Positions 27,113-36,872 of a stretch of DNA of 64,000 bases are shown piece by piece. A program made the position numbers and the translations under genes. The stretch comes from Sphingobium herbicidovorans. Lineage in GTDB: Bacteria > Pseudomonadota > Alphaproteobacteria > Sphingomonadales > Sphingomonadaceae. The stretch is taken from NCBI RefSeq assembly GCF_002080435.1, contig NZ_CP020538.1, forward strand, positions 310,001 through 374,000, read 5' to 3'. The notes under the pieces are model-generated. The model did no database searches. It saw nothing but the letters and a program-made list of their open reading frames with translations, and had not been told where the DNA came from. Position 1 is the first letter of the stretch, and the number at the start of each line of letters is the position of its first letter.

Positions 27113-27563
27113 ACCTGCACTGGTTTTGGCGGATGAAGCGGCCATGCTGGCGTTTGGCCGTCGCTTTGCGGAAATGGCGCGCATCGGAGACGTGATCGCG
27201 CTCGAAGGCGGGCTGGGTGCGGGCAAGACGACTTTGGCGCGCGGTATATTGGAGGGGTTGGGCCTGAAAGGCGAAGCGCCAAGTCCCAGTTTCGCCATCG
27301 TACAACCCTATGATGTTCCGGAGGTCAAGCTGCCGGTCGCCCATGTCGATCTCTACCGGCTGGATCGCGTGGACGAGGCGGAGGAACTGGGGCTCGACTA
27401 TTACCTCATGGATAGCCTGCTGATCGTCGAATGGCCCGAGCGCATGGGACCGGATGCCTGGCCGGATGCGCTGCGGCTCCGCATCGACATTGAACCCGAT
27501 GGCGCACGCCGCTTGACAGCGCGCGTGCCGGACGCTTGGACGGATCGATGGTCGCAGATATGA
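27105..27563 (+). CDS. tsaE: tRNA threonylcarbamoyladenosine biosynthesis ATPase TsaE
   Basis: P-loop ATPase that works with TsaB and TsaD to put t6A at position 37 of ANN-decoding tRNAs. 152 aa. Walker A is EGGLGAGKTTLARG; other family motifs are SPSFAIVQPY, HVDLYRLD and LIVEWPER. It overlaps divL by 8 bases and the following kinase gene by 4, so translation is coupled. Confidence 0.93.
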   Translation: MAEPALVLADEAAMLAFGRRFAEMARIGDVIALEGGLGAGKTTLARGILEGLGLKGEAPSPSFAIVQPYDVPEVKLPVAHVDLYRLDRVDEAEELGLDYYLMDSLLIVEWPERMGPDAWPDALRLRIDIEPDGARRLTARVPDAWTDRWSQI

Positions 27564-28546
27564 TCCCGCCCGCCGCTGCTCCCGCTTTCCTTGCGCAAGC
27601 TGGATGGGGCAGTGCCGCGGTTGTTCCGCTCGCGGGTGACGCCTCTTTCCGTCGTTATTTCCGCGTTGTCGATGGCCACCGCCGCGCAGTGCTTATGGAC
27701 GCGCCGCCACCGCATGAGGACCCGCGTCCCTTCATCGCCGTGGCCGAACATCTGGTCGGACACGGATTTGCAGCGCCAGCCATCCTGGCCCGTGATCTCG
27801 ATCAGGGTCTGGTGCTGATCGAGGATTTCGGTGATCTGCGGCTCAAGGAACATCTCGACGAAAACCCCGCCGACGAGGTTGAGGTTTACACGCGCGCTGT
27901 CGCGTTGCTCGCCGATCTCCATCGCCTGCCTGCCGCTGATGTGCCGCCCTACGACCGGGAGGTCTATCAGCGAGAGGCTGGCCTGCTCACCGAATGGTAT
28001 TGCCCGGCTATCGGCCTGGCCGTGGATGTGGACGCTCATGTTCGCGCCTGGGACGCGGTGCTGCCGATCGTCGAGCAGTCCGCCAGTCCCGTTGTCACTG
28101 TGCTACGCGATTACCACGCTGAAAATATCATGCTGATCGACCGGCCCGAGGCGCGGGGGCTGGGCCTGCTTGATTTTCAGGACGCATTGGCAGGCCATCC
28201 CGCCTATGATCTCGTATCATTGCTTCAGGACGCACGGCGCGATGTCTCACCCGCCGTTGAAGCTGCAATGCTCGACCATTATCGCACGCTGGCCAATGCA
28301 CCCGCCGACTTCGATGCTGCCTATGCGGTGCTGGGCGCGCAACGCAATGCGAAGATCATCGGGATCTTCACTCGCCTTTGGAAGAGGGACGGAAAGCCTC
28401 GTTACCTGTCGTTCCTGCCCCGCATGTGGGGACTGTTGGAGCGCGATCTGGCGCATCCTGCCCTTGCACCGGTAGCTGACTGGTTCGACGCCAATATCCA
28501 GGCGGAGATGCGCCATGCAGCCCTTGAGGATCAGGCTCCGGCATGA
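27560..28546 (+). CDS. amgK: N-acetylmuramate/N-acetylglucosamine 1-kinase AmgK
   Basis: Aminoglycoside-phosphotransferase-fold sugar kinase making MurNAc 1-phosphate in the MurU peptidoglycan recycling route. 328 aa from ATG 27560, which overlaps the tsaE stop (ATGA); ATG 27548 is possible. Motifs: LAGDASFRRYFRV in the nucleotide lobe, VLIEDFGDL in the hinge, the catalytic loop VLRDYHAENIML (HxxN), and metal-binding LDFQDALAGHPAYDLVSLLQDARRDV. Being directly followed by a MurU-like nucleotidyltransferase, as in Pseudomonas and Caulobacter, separates it from true antibiotic phosphotransferases. Confidence 0.9.
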   Translation: MIPPAAAPAFLAQAGWGSAAVVPLAGDASFRRYFRVVDGHRRAVLMDAPPPHEDPRPFIAVAEHLVGHGFAAPAILARDLDQGLVLIEDFGDLRLKEHLDENPADEVEVYTRAVALLADLHRLPAADVPPYDREVYQREAGLLTEWYCPAIGLAVDVDAHVRAWDAVLPIVEQSASPVVTVLRDYHAENIMLIDRPEARGLGLLDFQDALAGHPAYDLVSLLQDARRDVSPAVEAAMLDHYRTLANAPADFDAAYAVLGAQRNAKIIGIFTRLWKRDGKPRYLSFLPRMWGLLERDLAHPALAPVADWFDANIQAEMRHAALEDQAPA

Positions 28547-29253
28547 TCGACACGGCAATGTTGATGGCGGCGGGCCTGGGCAAGCGGATGCGTCCGCTGA
28601 CGGCCACCCGGCCAAAGCCGCTGGTCAAGGTCGCGGGCAAGCCCTTGATGGACCATGCGCTCGCCCGGCTGGCCGCCGGGGGCATCCAGAAGGTAGTGGT
28701 GAACGTCCATTATCTCGCCGACACGGTGGAAGCGCACCTGCACGCCCAGCGCGACGGTATGCAGGTGCTGATATCCGACGAGCGAGCCAAGCTGCTGGAA
28801 ACCGGCGGTGGGCTGATACATGCCCGTGAACTGCTGGGCGACAAGCCATTCTTCTGCGCTAACAGCGACAATCTGTGGATTGACGGGCCGCAGGAGACGT
28901 TGGGCATGATGCAGCGTCTTTGGAATCCCGACAGAATGGATGCGCTGTTGCTGCTCGTGCCGCTCGCCAGGGCGCATTGCCACACCGGCCCCGGTGATTT
29001 TCACATGGACGCTTCGGGACGGCTTAGCCGCCGAAAGCCCGCGCACGTCGCGCCGTTCGTCTTTACAGGCGTTCAGATCCTCTCGCCCAGCCTGCTGGTC
29101 GATCCGCCATCTGACGTGTTTTCGACCAACATTTTCTGGAACCGGGCCATAGAGGCGGGCCGCCTCTACGGCGTATCGCATCAGGGTCTCTGGTTCGATG
29201 TTGGCACGCCGCGCGCCATTCCCATCGTGGAGTCGATGCTCGCTCATGGGTGA
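28543..29253 (+). CDS. murU: N-acetylmuramate-1-phosphate uridylyltransferase MurU
   Basis: Nucleotidyltransferase that makes UDP-MurNAc from MurNAc 1-phosphate, bypassing de novo synthesis (a route that avoids the fosfomycin target MurA). 236 aa. Signature LMAAGLGKRMRPLTATRPKPLVKVAGKPLMDH at residues 7-38, ETGGGLIHARELLG, CANSDNLWIDG and WFDVGTPRAI. Starts inside the amgK stop (ATGA) and overlaps addB by 8 bases. A generic sugar-phosphate nucleotidyltransferase is the alternative, made less likely by amgK. Confidence 0.9.
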   Translation: MIDTAMLMAAGLGKRMRPLTATRPKPLVKVAGKPLMDHALARLAAGGIQKVVVNVHYLADTVEAHLHAQRDGMQVLISDERAKLLETGGGLIHARELLGDKPFFCANSDNLWIDGPQETLGMMQRLWNPDRMDALLLLVPLARAHCHTGPGDFHMDASGRLSRRKPAHVAPFVFTGVQILSPSLLVDPPSDVFSTNIFWNRAIEAGRLYGVSHQGLWFDVGTPRAIPIVESMLAHG

Positions 29254-32218
29254 TCGCACCCGGCCAGCCTTGTTCAACATTCCCGCGCATCGCGCCTTCT
29301 CTGATGCGCTGGCCGCCGGGATCATCGCCCAGCATGGTGGTGACGCCATGGCGCTCGCGCACGGGATTATCCTGTTGCCGACCAACCGCGCCATTCGCGC
29401 CGTTAGCGACGCCTTCGTCCGCCGGTCTGGCGGTGGACTATTGCTCCCCAGGCTGGTGGCAATCGGGGATCCTGACCTTGGCGAACAGGCTGGCGGCGCG
29501 CTCGATCCGTTGGGGGAGGGGGACGCGATCCCGCCTGCGATCACCCCGATGCGGCGGCAGATGATCCTGGCGCGCATGGTTCAACAAGAGTCCGGTCACC
29601 CTATCGACGCGGCTCAGGCAATCAAACTTGGTCAGGCGCTAGGGGCGGTGCTTGACCAGATGCAGGTTGAGAGGGTGCCGGTTACCGCACTTGCCGATCT
29701 TTCGCTTTCCGACGAGCTTTCTGGCCATTGGCAAAGGTCACTCGACCTCTTTTCCATCCTCATTCGCCGCTGGCCAGAGGAACTGGCCCGCCTTGGCCTT
29801 ATCGACCTTGCCGATCGCCGCAACCGCCTGTTCGATCGGCTGGCGGCGCGCTGGGGTGTCGAGCCGCCGCCCGGCTTTGTCATCGCCGCTGGCGTGGCCA
29901 CAACCGCGCCTGCGGTTGCCAGCCTGCTGCGACGCATCGCCACATTGCCGCGCGGGAGCGTCGTGTTCGCCGGGCTCGATCAGGAGATGGACGAGGATGC
30001 ATGGGATGCCATTGGTCCATTCCCCGCAGATCCGATCTCTGGCCGTGCGCCGGCGGGCCATGAAACCCACCCGCAATATGCCTTGAAACGCCTGCTCGAT
30101 CGAATGAGCGCGACGCGTGACGATGTCGCGCTCTGGCGCTGGGGCAGCGAGCATGACGCCCGCGCCGTCCGTAGCCGCAATATTTCCAATGCGATGCTGC
30201 CTCCGCGCCTCACGAGCCGATGGCGCGACCTCAAGACCGCCGACCGCTCGCTGGGCGGTGTGGAAGCGTTGGAGGTGGCCACACCCGGCGAAGAAGCGCA
30301 GGCGATCGCGATTGCCCTGCGCGAAGCTATCGAGACGCCGGGGCGCACCGCTGCGCTGGTAACGCCGGACCGTCAACTGGCTACCCGCGTTTCTGCTCAT
30401 CTCGCTCGATGGGGAATAGCCGCCGATGACTCCGCGGGCCTGCCCCTATCTCGCCTGCCGCCCGGCACCTTGCTGATCGCGCTTGCCGAAGCAGTTGCGG
30501 AACGCTTTGCGCCGGTCGCGCTGCTGACGCTGCTGAAGCATCCGCTGGTCATGCGCGGTGAGGAGCGTCTGCCCTGGCTGGAGGGCGTGCGTGGGCTGGA
30601 CCTGTTGCTGCGCGGCCCGCGTCCTCCGGCAGGCCTTCAGGGCATCGATATGCTCTTGGCCGCGCGGGACGGGGAGGATCGCCAGCGCACCCTGCGCGCC
30701 TCAGTGCTGCAATGGTGGCAGACCGCACGCACACTGCTCCTTCCGCTGGAGCAGATATTGACGTCAGCGCCGAATTTTATCGTGCAGCTGGCAACAATCC
30801 GGGATGTGGCCGGGGCATTGACCGGCGATGCGGTCTGGGCCGGCGTGCAGGGCCGGGCGGCGGCGGATCTGTTTGCGGAAATGGAGCAAGCCGCTGCCGA
30901 AGGGCCGCAGCAGGCCGACATTCGCGCGCTCCCGGTACTTCTCGACCACATGTTGGGGGGCCTGTCCGTAAGGCCGGCGCAAGGCGGGCATCCGCGCATC
31001 GCCATATTGGGCCTGATCGAGGCGCAATTGGTGCAGGCTGACGTCATGATTCTGGGCGGCCTTAACGAGGGCACATGGCCCGGCCTGCCGTCGCCCGACC
31101 CGTGGCTGGCTCCGCGTATACGGCGTGAGCTTGGCCTACCCGGATTGGAAAGCCGCATCGGTCGTGCGGCCCATGACTTTGGGAGCGCTCTGGGCGCGCC
31201 GCACGTTCTTATCACGCGGGCAAAGAGAGGGGCCAGCGGTCCTGCTGTCGCATCCCGCTTCTGGCTGCGGTTGAAGGCCATGGCTGGGCCACAATGGAAA
31301 AGCGCTGATCGCTATGCCGCTCTTGCACATGCACTGGACCGCCCGGCCGTTCACAAACCCAGCCGGCGTCCCGCGCCAGCGCCGCCCGCCTCGGTCCGGC
31401 CAAAGCTGATCCCGGTTACGGATGTCGATCGTTTGAAGGCTGACCCTTATGCTTTCTACGCCAAGCGCATCCTGAGGCTGAACCGGCTTGATCCTATCGA
31501 CGCCGATGCGGGCCCGGCATGGCGTGGGACGGCTGTGCATGAAATCCTCCAGCGTTGGGCGGAGGCGGGACGCGATCCTGCCGACCTGGAAGCCCGCGCC
31601 CGCGCCATGTTCGATCGGCCGGATGTCCACCCGCTGCTCAAGGCTTTGTGGCAGCCCCGCCTGATCGAAGCGATCCGCTGGATCGCTGCGGAGGTCGCAG
31701 CCGATCAGGCAGCGGGCCGCACGATATTGGCGGTGGAAAGTGACGGCAGGGCCGATATCGCGGGCGTCACCCTGACCGGCAAGGCCGACCGGATAGACCG
31801 TATGCCGGACGGTTCGCTCGCCATCGTCGATTATAAAACCGGCAAGCCGCCCAGCGCGAAGCAGGTGCGGGCAGGCTATTCCCTGCAATTGGGACTGCTT
31901 GGCCTGATCGCCGAACAGGGCGGATTCCCGGCGGTCGAAGGAGAGCGAACCGCTGGATGTTTCGAATATTGGTCGCTCGCCAAAAAGAATGATGCCTTCG
32001 GCTATCGTGACACCCCCGTCGATCCGCTGGGCAAGCGCGACAAGATCGTCACGGCGGACTTCACCTCGTTCGTTCACGCCCGGTTCGAGGAAGTGGCAGG
32101 CGCCTATCTGACCGGTCAGGCGCCATTTGACGCGCAAGTGAACCCCGAAGTCGCCAGCTATGGCGATTATGACCAGCTCATGCGGTTGGAAGAATGGTAT
32201 GGGCGCGACGATGGCTAG
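29246..32218 (+). CDS. addB: Double-strand break repair protein AddB
   Basis: Inactivated-helicase/nuclease subunit of the AddAB complex, which resects double-strand ends for RecA. 990 aa from ATG 29246. Landmarks: IILLPTNRAIRAVSDAF near the N-terminus, ILGGLNEGTWPG in the middle, and a C-terminal PD-(D/E)XK nuclease with GKADRIDRMPDGSLAIVDYKTGK. It overlaps murU by 8 bases and addA by about 20. Alphaproteobacterial-type AddB; I do not see the four-cysteine iron-sulfur arrangement of Bacillus AddB. Confidence 0.93.
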   Translation: MGDRTRPALFNIPAHRAFSDALAAGIIAQHGGDAMALAHGIILLPTNRAIRAVSDAFVRRSGGGLLLPRLVAIGDPDLGEQAGGALDPLGEGDAIPPAITPMRRQMILARMVQQESGHPIDAAQAIKLGQALGAVLDQMQVERVPVTALADLSLSDELSGHWQRSLDLFSILIRRWPEELARLGLIDLADRRNRLFDRLAARWGVEPPPGFVIAAGVATTAPAVASLLRRIATLPRGSVVFAGLDQEMDEDAWDAIGPFPADPISGRAPAGHETHPQYALKRLLDRMSATRDDVALWRWGSEHDARAVRSRNISNAMLPPRLTSRWRDLKTADRSLGGVEALEVATPGEEAQAIAIALREAIETPGRTAALVTPDRQLATRVSAHLARWGIAADDSAGLPLSRLPPGTLLIALAEAVAERFAPVALLTLLKHPLVMRGEERLPWLEGVRGLDLLLRGPRPPAGLQGIDMLLAARDGEDRQRTLRASVLQWWQTARTLLLPLEQILTSAPNFIVQLATIRDVAGALTGDAVWAGVQGRAAADLFAEMEQAAAEGPQQADIRALPVLLDHMLGGLSVRPAQGGHPRIAILGLIEAQLVQADVMILGGLNEGTWPGLPSPDPWLAPRIRRELGLPGLESRIGRAAHDFGSALGAPHVLITRAKRGASGPAVASRFWLRLKAMAGPQWKSADRYAALAHALDRPAVHKPSRRPAPAPPASVRPKLIPVTDVDRLKADPYAFYAKRILRLNRLDPIDADAGPAWRGTAVHEILQRWAEAGRDPADLEARARAMFDRPDVHPLLKALWQPRLIEAIRWIAAEVAADQAAGRTILAVESDGRADIAGVTLTGKADRIDRMPDGSLAIVDYKTGKPPSAKQVRAGYSLQLGLLGLIAEQGGFPAVEGERTAGCFEYWSLAKKNDAFGYRDTPVDPLGKRDKIVTADFTSFVHARFEEVAGAYLTGQAPFDAQVNPEVASYGDYDQLMRLEEWYGRDDG

Positions 32219-35200
32219 GAAATCCAGCGCCCTTCAGCCGCTTGCAGGCGCGCAGGCGCTTGCCGCCGCGCCCGACGCCCATGTGTGGCTTTCGGCGTCG
32301 GCCGGGACGGGCAAGACCCATGTGCTGACTGCTCGCGTGTTTCGCCTGCTGCTTCAGGGCGTGAGACCGGAAAATATCCTCTGCCTCACCTTCACCAAGG
32401 CCGGGGCGGCGGAAATGGCCGACCGCATCCACGATCGTCTCGCCGCCTGGGTTCAGATGGAGGAGGCCGAACTCTTCAACGACCTGGAGGCGCTTCACGA
32501 GGAGTCCGGGCCTGAAGCGCGCGATCGCGCTCGCCGTCTCTTTGCCGAAGTGCTGGAATCCACGGGTGGCGGGCTGCGTATCCAGACCATCCATGGCTTC
32601 TGCCAGCAACTGTTGACCGCTTTCCCGCTGGAAGCCGACCTGCCGCCCGGCTTTCGCCCTCTCGACCAGCGCGAGCAGGCGACGCTGGCTCGCCAGACGC
32701 TCGCGGACCTGGTCGTGCGGGCGCAGGAACAGGGCGACGACCGCCTGATGGAGACGCTTCAAGCGATCAGCCTGCGTTTGGGCGAAGGCGGAGCGGAGCA
32801 ATTCCTGTTGCGCTGCGCATCGCACCTCCCGGCGCTTGAACAACTGCCAGACGACATCGCCATCTGGCTCTACCGCGAACTTGGCCTGCCCGAAGGCGAC
32901 ATCAGCGCCCATATCGCCAGCCAGTGCGATGATGTCCAATTCGACATGCGGACGCTGGCCTGGATCGCGCAGGCCAATGCGGATTGGGGCACTGGCCGCG
33001 CACTGGAACGCTGCGACCGCATCGCCCGGTGGCGCTCGCTCGATGCCGCCGGGCGGGCGGAAACATTGGAGGATTTGCACGCCGCATGGGCGAAGAAGGC
33101 GGACGGCGACATCATCTCCGCCAAGGGCTGGGTTCCTCCGGTCGATGGCTATGGCGAAGCAAGCGCGCGGCTCCATGCCCACTGCGCCGAGCTGTTGGGC
33201 GTCAAGGCGCTTGCCGCCTACGCCGATTTCCTCGCCCAGGCGCTTCACGCAGGCCGCGCTTATGCACGTGCATATGGTGAAGCGAAACAACGTGCTGGCG
33301 CGGTGGACTTCAACGACCTTATCGCCCGTACCGCAGAGCTTCTGTCGCAGCCCGGCATTGCCGACTGGATTCGCTACAAGCTCGATCAGCGGATCGATCA
33401 CATCATGGTCGATGAAGCGCAGGACACCAATGTCAGTCAGTGGCAGATCGTAGGGTCGCTAGCCGCCGAATTTTTCGCGGGCGAGGGCGCAAAGGGCGAT
33501 CGTGTCCGCACAATCTTCACCGTCGGTGATTTCAAGCAGGCCATCTTCGGCTTTCAAGGCACCAGTCCGCAGGCTTTCGCCGCTGCGCAGATCCTGTTCC
33601 AGCGCCACGCACAGGATGCAGACCATCCTTTTCACGACCTTTCGCTGGAACGCAGCTTTCGCTCAACCCCTGCCGTCCTCGATGTGGTCGATCATACTAT
33701 CGCGACCCTGAACGCCGAGCGGCTGGGCCTTCCTCAAGGTGCGGTTCGGCATATCAGCGCCAATCGTTTTCCCGGCGAAGTTCTGCTGTGGAAGCCCGCC
33801 ATCGCCGGCCTGTCGGACGACACGGAAGGGGAGGAGGATTGGGCCGCGGATCAGGAGCGGCTCCTCGCGCAGAATATCGCTCGCCAGATCCGCCGGTGGA
33901 TCGACGATGGCATGATGCTCGAAAGCCGGGGTCGTCCGATCACCGCCGGTGACATCATGATCCTGGTGCGCCGCCGCAGCGAACTCGCACGGCTGATCGT
34001 CGCGCGTCTCTATGAAGAGCGGGTGGCCGTGGCAGGGATCGACCGTCTCCGCCTGAATGCGCCCCTTGCCGTGCGCGACCTGCTGGCCGCCCTGCGCTTC
34101 GCGGTACAGCCGGAAGATGATTTGAACCTCGCGTCGCTGCTGGTTTCGCCATTGATCGGATGGACACAGGAGGATCTGATGATGCGCGCCATGGGTCGCC
34201 GCACGGGGCTGTGGCAACATCTCACCCGCACGCTGGACGACGGACGGCTCGCCCCGCTGCGGACATTGCTGGGCCGCGCGGACCTGACGACGCCTTATCG
34301 TTATCTCGAAGCGATTCTGTCTGGGCCTATGGAAGGCCGCCGTCATTTGATCGAGCGGCTCGGCATAGAGGCCGCGGACCCGATCGAGGAGCTGCTGAAC
34401 GCCGCGCTTGCATTCGAAACGGACGATCATCCATCCTTGCAACGCTTCGTCGATTGGTTCGACCGGGGTGAGGTGGAAATCGTCCGCGACGCTGCGGCCC
34501 AGGGCGATTCGCTTCGGCTGCTGACGGTTCATGGCGCAAAGGGTTTGCAGGCGCCGGTCGTCATCCTGGCCGACGCCTGTCTCGATCCCGACGCCGGGAC
34601 CCGTGCCGACTCGCTCGAATGGAATGGCCTGCCGATCCCGGCGCCGCGCAAGACCGAGCGGCTTGGCCCGATCGGTCGGGTTCTGGAGGACGCCCGCGCT
34701 GCGGAGCGGGAGGAGCATTGGCGGTTGCTCTACGTCGCGCTGACCCGCGCTGAAGAAAGGCTGATCGTCACCGGCTCGCTCGGTCCCCGCGCCAGGGGCA
34801 TGCCACAGCCCGAAAGCTGGTTCAGCGCGGTCGAGAATGCGCTCATAGCGCTGGGCGCGGAGTGGGAGGATGACCCGCTCTGGGGCGCACGGCGATGCTG
34901 GCGTGGCAGCGAAGAATTGACTGCGCGACCGCCCGAGACCGTCACTGCTGGTGAAAAAGCGGACTTTTCCGAACCGGCATGGCTACGCCAGCCCGCACCG
35001 GAGGAAGCACGGCCGCCCAAGCCTCTCGCACCATCGGCGCCGGTGGAGGACAATGTTCCCTATCCGCCGCCTACGCCCGCTATGCGTGCGGCGAGCGAGC
35101 GAGGACGCTGGCTCCACACCCTGTTCGAACGGCTGCCGGATGTGCCGCCAGACCAGCGGCGGGAACGCGCGGATCGCTGGCTTGAACAGCAGGGCGCAGC

Positions 35201-35642
35201 GGATGCATTGGTACGCCATGACGTCATCGCACAGGCGCTGCGTGTGATAGAGGACAGCGATTTTGCACCTCTGTTCGCGCCAGGGGCTTTGGCTGAAGCC
35301 CCCGTCGCAGCTGTAGTTGGCGAAGTGGTGGTGGCAGGAACGGTGGACCGGTTATGCGTTTCCCCGGACCATGTGCAGGTGATCGACTTCAAGACAGGGC
35401 GCATTGCGCCGCTTACGGTCGATGACGTGCCCGTCGCCCACATACGGCAGATGGCTGCCTACACGGCCGCGCTCCAGGTCATTTTCCCCGGACGCCGGGT
35501 GGAGGCAGGGCTGCTTTATACCAGTGCGCCCCGGCTGATCGCGCTTCCAGACGATCTTCTTGCGGCGCACAAGCCGGGCTTCTACCCCGCGCAGGAGAAT
35601 TTGCCGCCCTCACCCGTTGAGACGGATGCGTCACCATCCTAG
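32199..35642 (+). CDS. addA: Double-strand break repair helicase AddA
   Basis: UvrD-like helicase-nuclease partner of AddB. 1147 aa from ATG 32199 (GGAAGA five bases upstream); ATG 32211 is a close alternative. Helicase motifs: Walker [14 protein letters not shown], motif Ia [25 protein letters not shown], Walker [55 protein letters not shown]. The C-terminal nuclease has [10 protein letters not shown] and QVIDFKTGR. The start lies inside the addB 3' end, so the pair is translationally coupled. Confidence 0.95.
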   Translation: MGATMARKSSALQPLAGAQALAAAPDAHVWLSASAGTGKTHVLTARVFRLLLQGVRPENILCLTFTKAGAAEMADRIHDRLAAWVQMEEAELFNDLEALHEESGPEARDRARRLFAEVLESTGGGLRIQTIHGFCQQLLTAFPLEADLPPGFRPLDQREQATLARQTLADLVVRAQEQGDDRLMETLQAISLRLGEGGAEQFLLRCASHLPALEQLPDDIAIWLYRELGLPEGDISAHIASQCDDVQFDMRTLAWIAQANADWGTGRALERCDRIARWRSLDAAGRAETLEDLHAAWAKKADGDIISAKGWVPPVDGYGEASARLHAHCAELLGVKALAAYADFLAQALHAGRAYARAYGEAKQRAGAVDFNDLIARTAELLSQPGIADWIRYKLDQRIDHIMVDEAQDTNVSQWQIVGSLAAEFFAGEGAKGDRVRTIFTVGDFKQAIFGFQGTSPQAFAAAQILFQRHAQDADHPFHDLSLERSFRSTPAVLDVVDHTIATLNAERLGLPQGAVRHISANRFPGEVLLWKPAIAGLSDDTEGEEDWAADQERLLAQNIARQIRRWIDDGMMLESRGRPITAGDIMILVRRRSELARLIVARLYEERVAVAGIDRLRLNAPLAVRDLLAALRFAVQPEDDLNLASLLVSPLIGWTQEDLMMRAMGRRTGLWQHLTRTLDDGRLAPLRTLLGRADLTTPYRYLEAILSGPMEGRRHLIERLGIEAADPIEELLNAALAFETDDHPSLQRFVDWFDRGEVEIVRDAAAQGDSLRLLTVHGAKGLQAPVVILADACLDPDAGTRADSLEWNGLPIPAPRKTERLGPIGRVLEDARAAEREEHWRLLYVALTRAEERLIVTGSLGPRARGMPQPESWFSAVENALIALGAEWEDDPLWGARRCWRGSEELTARPPETVTAGEKADFSEPAWLRQPAPEEARPPKPLAPSAPVEDNVPYPPPTPAMRAASERGRWLHTLFERLPDVPPDQRRERADRWLEQQGAADALVRHDVIAQALRVIEDSDFAPLFAPGALAEAPVAAVVGEVVVAGTVDRLCVSPDHVQVIDFKTGRIAPLTVDDVPVAHIRQMAAYTAALQVIFPGRRVEAGLLYTSAPRLIALPDDLLAAHKPGFYPAQENLPPSPVETDASPS

Positions 35643-35671
35643 ATATCCGCCAATTGAAGGAGAATATTGAT

Positions 35672-35992
35672 ATGGCTACCAAGGCAGTCACCGACCTCAG
35701 CTTTCAGGCGGACGTAATTGACGCCGACAAGCCCGTGCTCGTCGATTTCTGGGCCGAATGGTGTGGTCCGTGCAAGATGATCGGCCCCGCCTTGGAAGAG
35801 ATTTCCGAAGAACTGGCCGACAAGGTCACGATTGCCAAGATCAACATTGACGAAAATCCCGAGGCGCCGGGTAAATATGGCGTGCGCGGCATTCCGACGA
35901 TGATCCTTTTCAAAAATGGCGAAGCGGCGGCCACCAAGGTCGGCGCGGCCCCCAAGAGTGCGCTCAAGGGCTGGATCGAAAGCGTCCTTTAA
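35672..35992 (+). CDS. trxA: Thioredoxin
   Basis: Cytoplasmic disulfide reductase, 106 aa. Active site [10 protein letters not shown] with Cys31 and Cys34; cis-proline region [16 protein letters not shown] 35672 is preceded by AAGGAG nine bases upstream. It is 29 bp downstream of addA and probably ends the long divL-addA transcript, though it may also have its own promoter. Confidence 0.97.
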   Translation: MATKAVTDLSFQADVIDADKPVLVDFWAEWCGPCKMIGPALEEISEELADKVTIAKINIDENPEAPGKYGVRGIPTMILFKNGEAAATKVGAAPKSALKGWIESVL

Positions 35993-35998
35993 GTCGAT

Positions 35999-36025
35999 AC
36001 GGGGCCGCGCGGGTCGCGGCTCCGT
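35999..36025. terminator. Strong GC hairpin between trxA and the convergent phosphatase gene
   Basis: ACGGGGCCGCG pairs with CGCGGCTCCGT over 11 positions (one G-U) around a 5-nt loop, 6 bp after the trxA stop. No clear T tract; probably terminates from both sides. Confidence 0.7.
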
Positions 36026-36074
36026 CACTTGCGCCGGATTGTGTCAGTCGGGCAGGAGGACAGCGATCTTCCGG

Positions 36075-36872
36075 TCAGCGGAATAATGTGTCCGCCGCCG
36101 CATTCCACAATCGTGGCGATGATGCGCCAAGCAATCCTCTGCGCAGATCCCCTACCATATAGGGCGATCCATCAAGCCGTTGGCAGCATCCTCCCGCTTC
36201 GTTGAGGAACAGCGTCCCCGCCGCATGATCCCATGGCAGGGTTCGGGCAAAGACCGACACATCGTTCTGCCCAAGCACCAGCCGCGGATATTGCTCCGCC
36301 GCACATCGCGGGATGTCCACCAGCGAGAAATTGCCCTCGGCCCGCCGCTGAATGTCGGCGCGCTCTTCAGGCGTCATGAAGTAAACGGCCAGCGCCGCCA
36401 CCGGGAGAGCGTCGTCGCTCTCGCGCGCCTGTATCCGTTCGCCATCGATATGACTGCCCGCGCCCAGGATGGCGTGGCACAGTCGCCCCGTCAGTGGATC
36501 CAGTATCCATCCGGCCAGCGTGACACCCTCATCGGCCAACGCGATCATGATGCCGAAGGGCGGCCGTCCAGCCGCGAAGTTGCCCGTACCGTCGATCGGG
36601 TCGATGATCCAGTTCAGCCCCTTGCCTGCGCGCTCCAGGATCGCGGTATCGGCTGCGCAGGCTTCCTCGCCTATGACACCCGCTTCGGGCAGGATGTTCA
36701 TCAGCCCTTCCGCAAGCCGGACCTCGCTTTCCTTGTCCGCGATCGTGACAAGGTCGTCCGCCGCCTTCTCACTGATCTCATCCGCGCGCAGATGCTGGTA
36801 GCGCGGCATGATGACTTCGCGCGCAACGTCGCGCATCAGTGCAACGACAGGATCATGCAGCTCGATAGGCAT
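36075..36872 (-). CDS. Inositol-monophosphatase family phosphatase (possible histidinol-phosphatase)
   Basis: Mg-dependent, Li-sensitive-type phosphatase, 265 aa. Metal sites: VIGEEACAAD, WIIDPIDGTGNFAAG, and PWDHAAGTLFLNEAGG near the C-terminus. It starts one base inside the argJ stop (TGATG), so it is co-translated with an arginine-pathway gene. Family members include inositol monophosphatase, HisN-type histidinol-phosphatase and CysQ; the sequence alone does not settle which, so I give no symbol. Confidence 0.85.
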   Translation of the reverse strand: MPIELHDPVVALMRDVAREVIMPRYQHLRADEISEKAADDLVTIADKESEVRLAEGLMNILPEAGVIGEEACAADTAILERAGKGLNWIIDPIDGTGNFAAGRPPFGIMIALADEGVTLAGWILDPLTGRLCHAILGAGSHIDGERIQARESDDALPVAALAVYFMTPEERADIQRRAEGNFSLVDIPRCAAEQYPRLVLGQNDVSVFARTLPWDHAAGTLFLNEAGGCCQRLDGSPYMVGDLRRGLLGASSPRLWNAAADTLFR

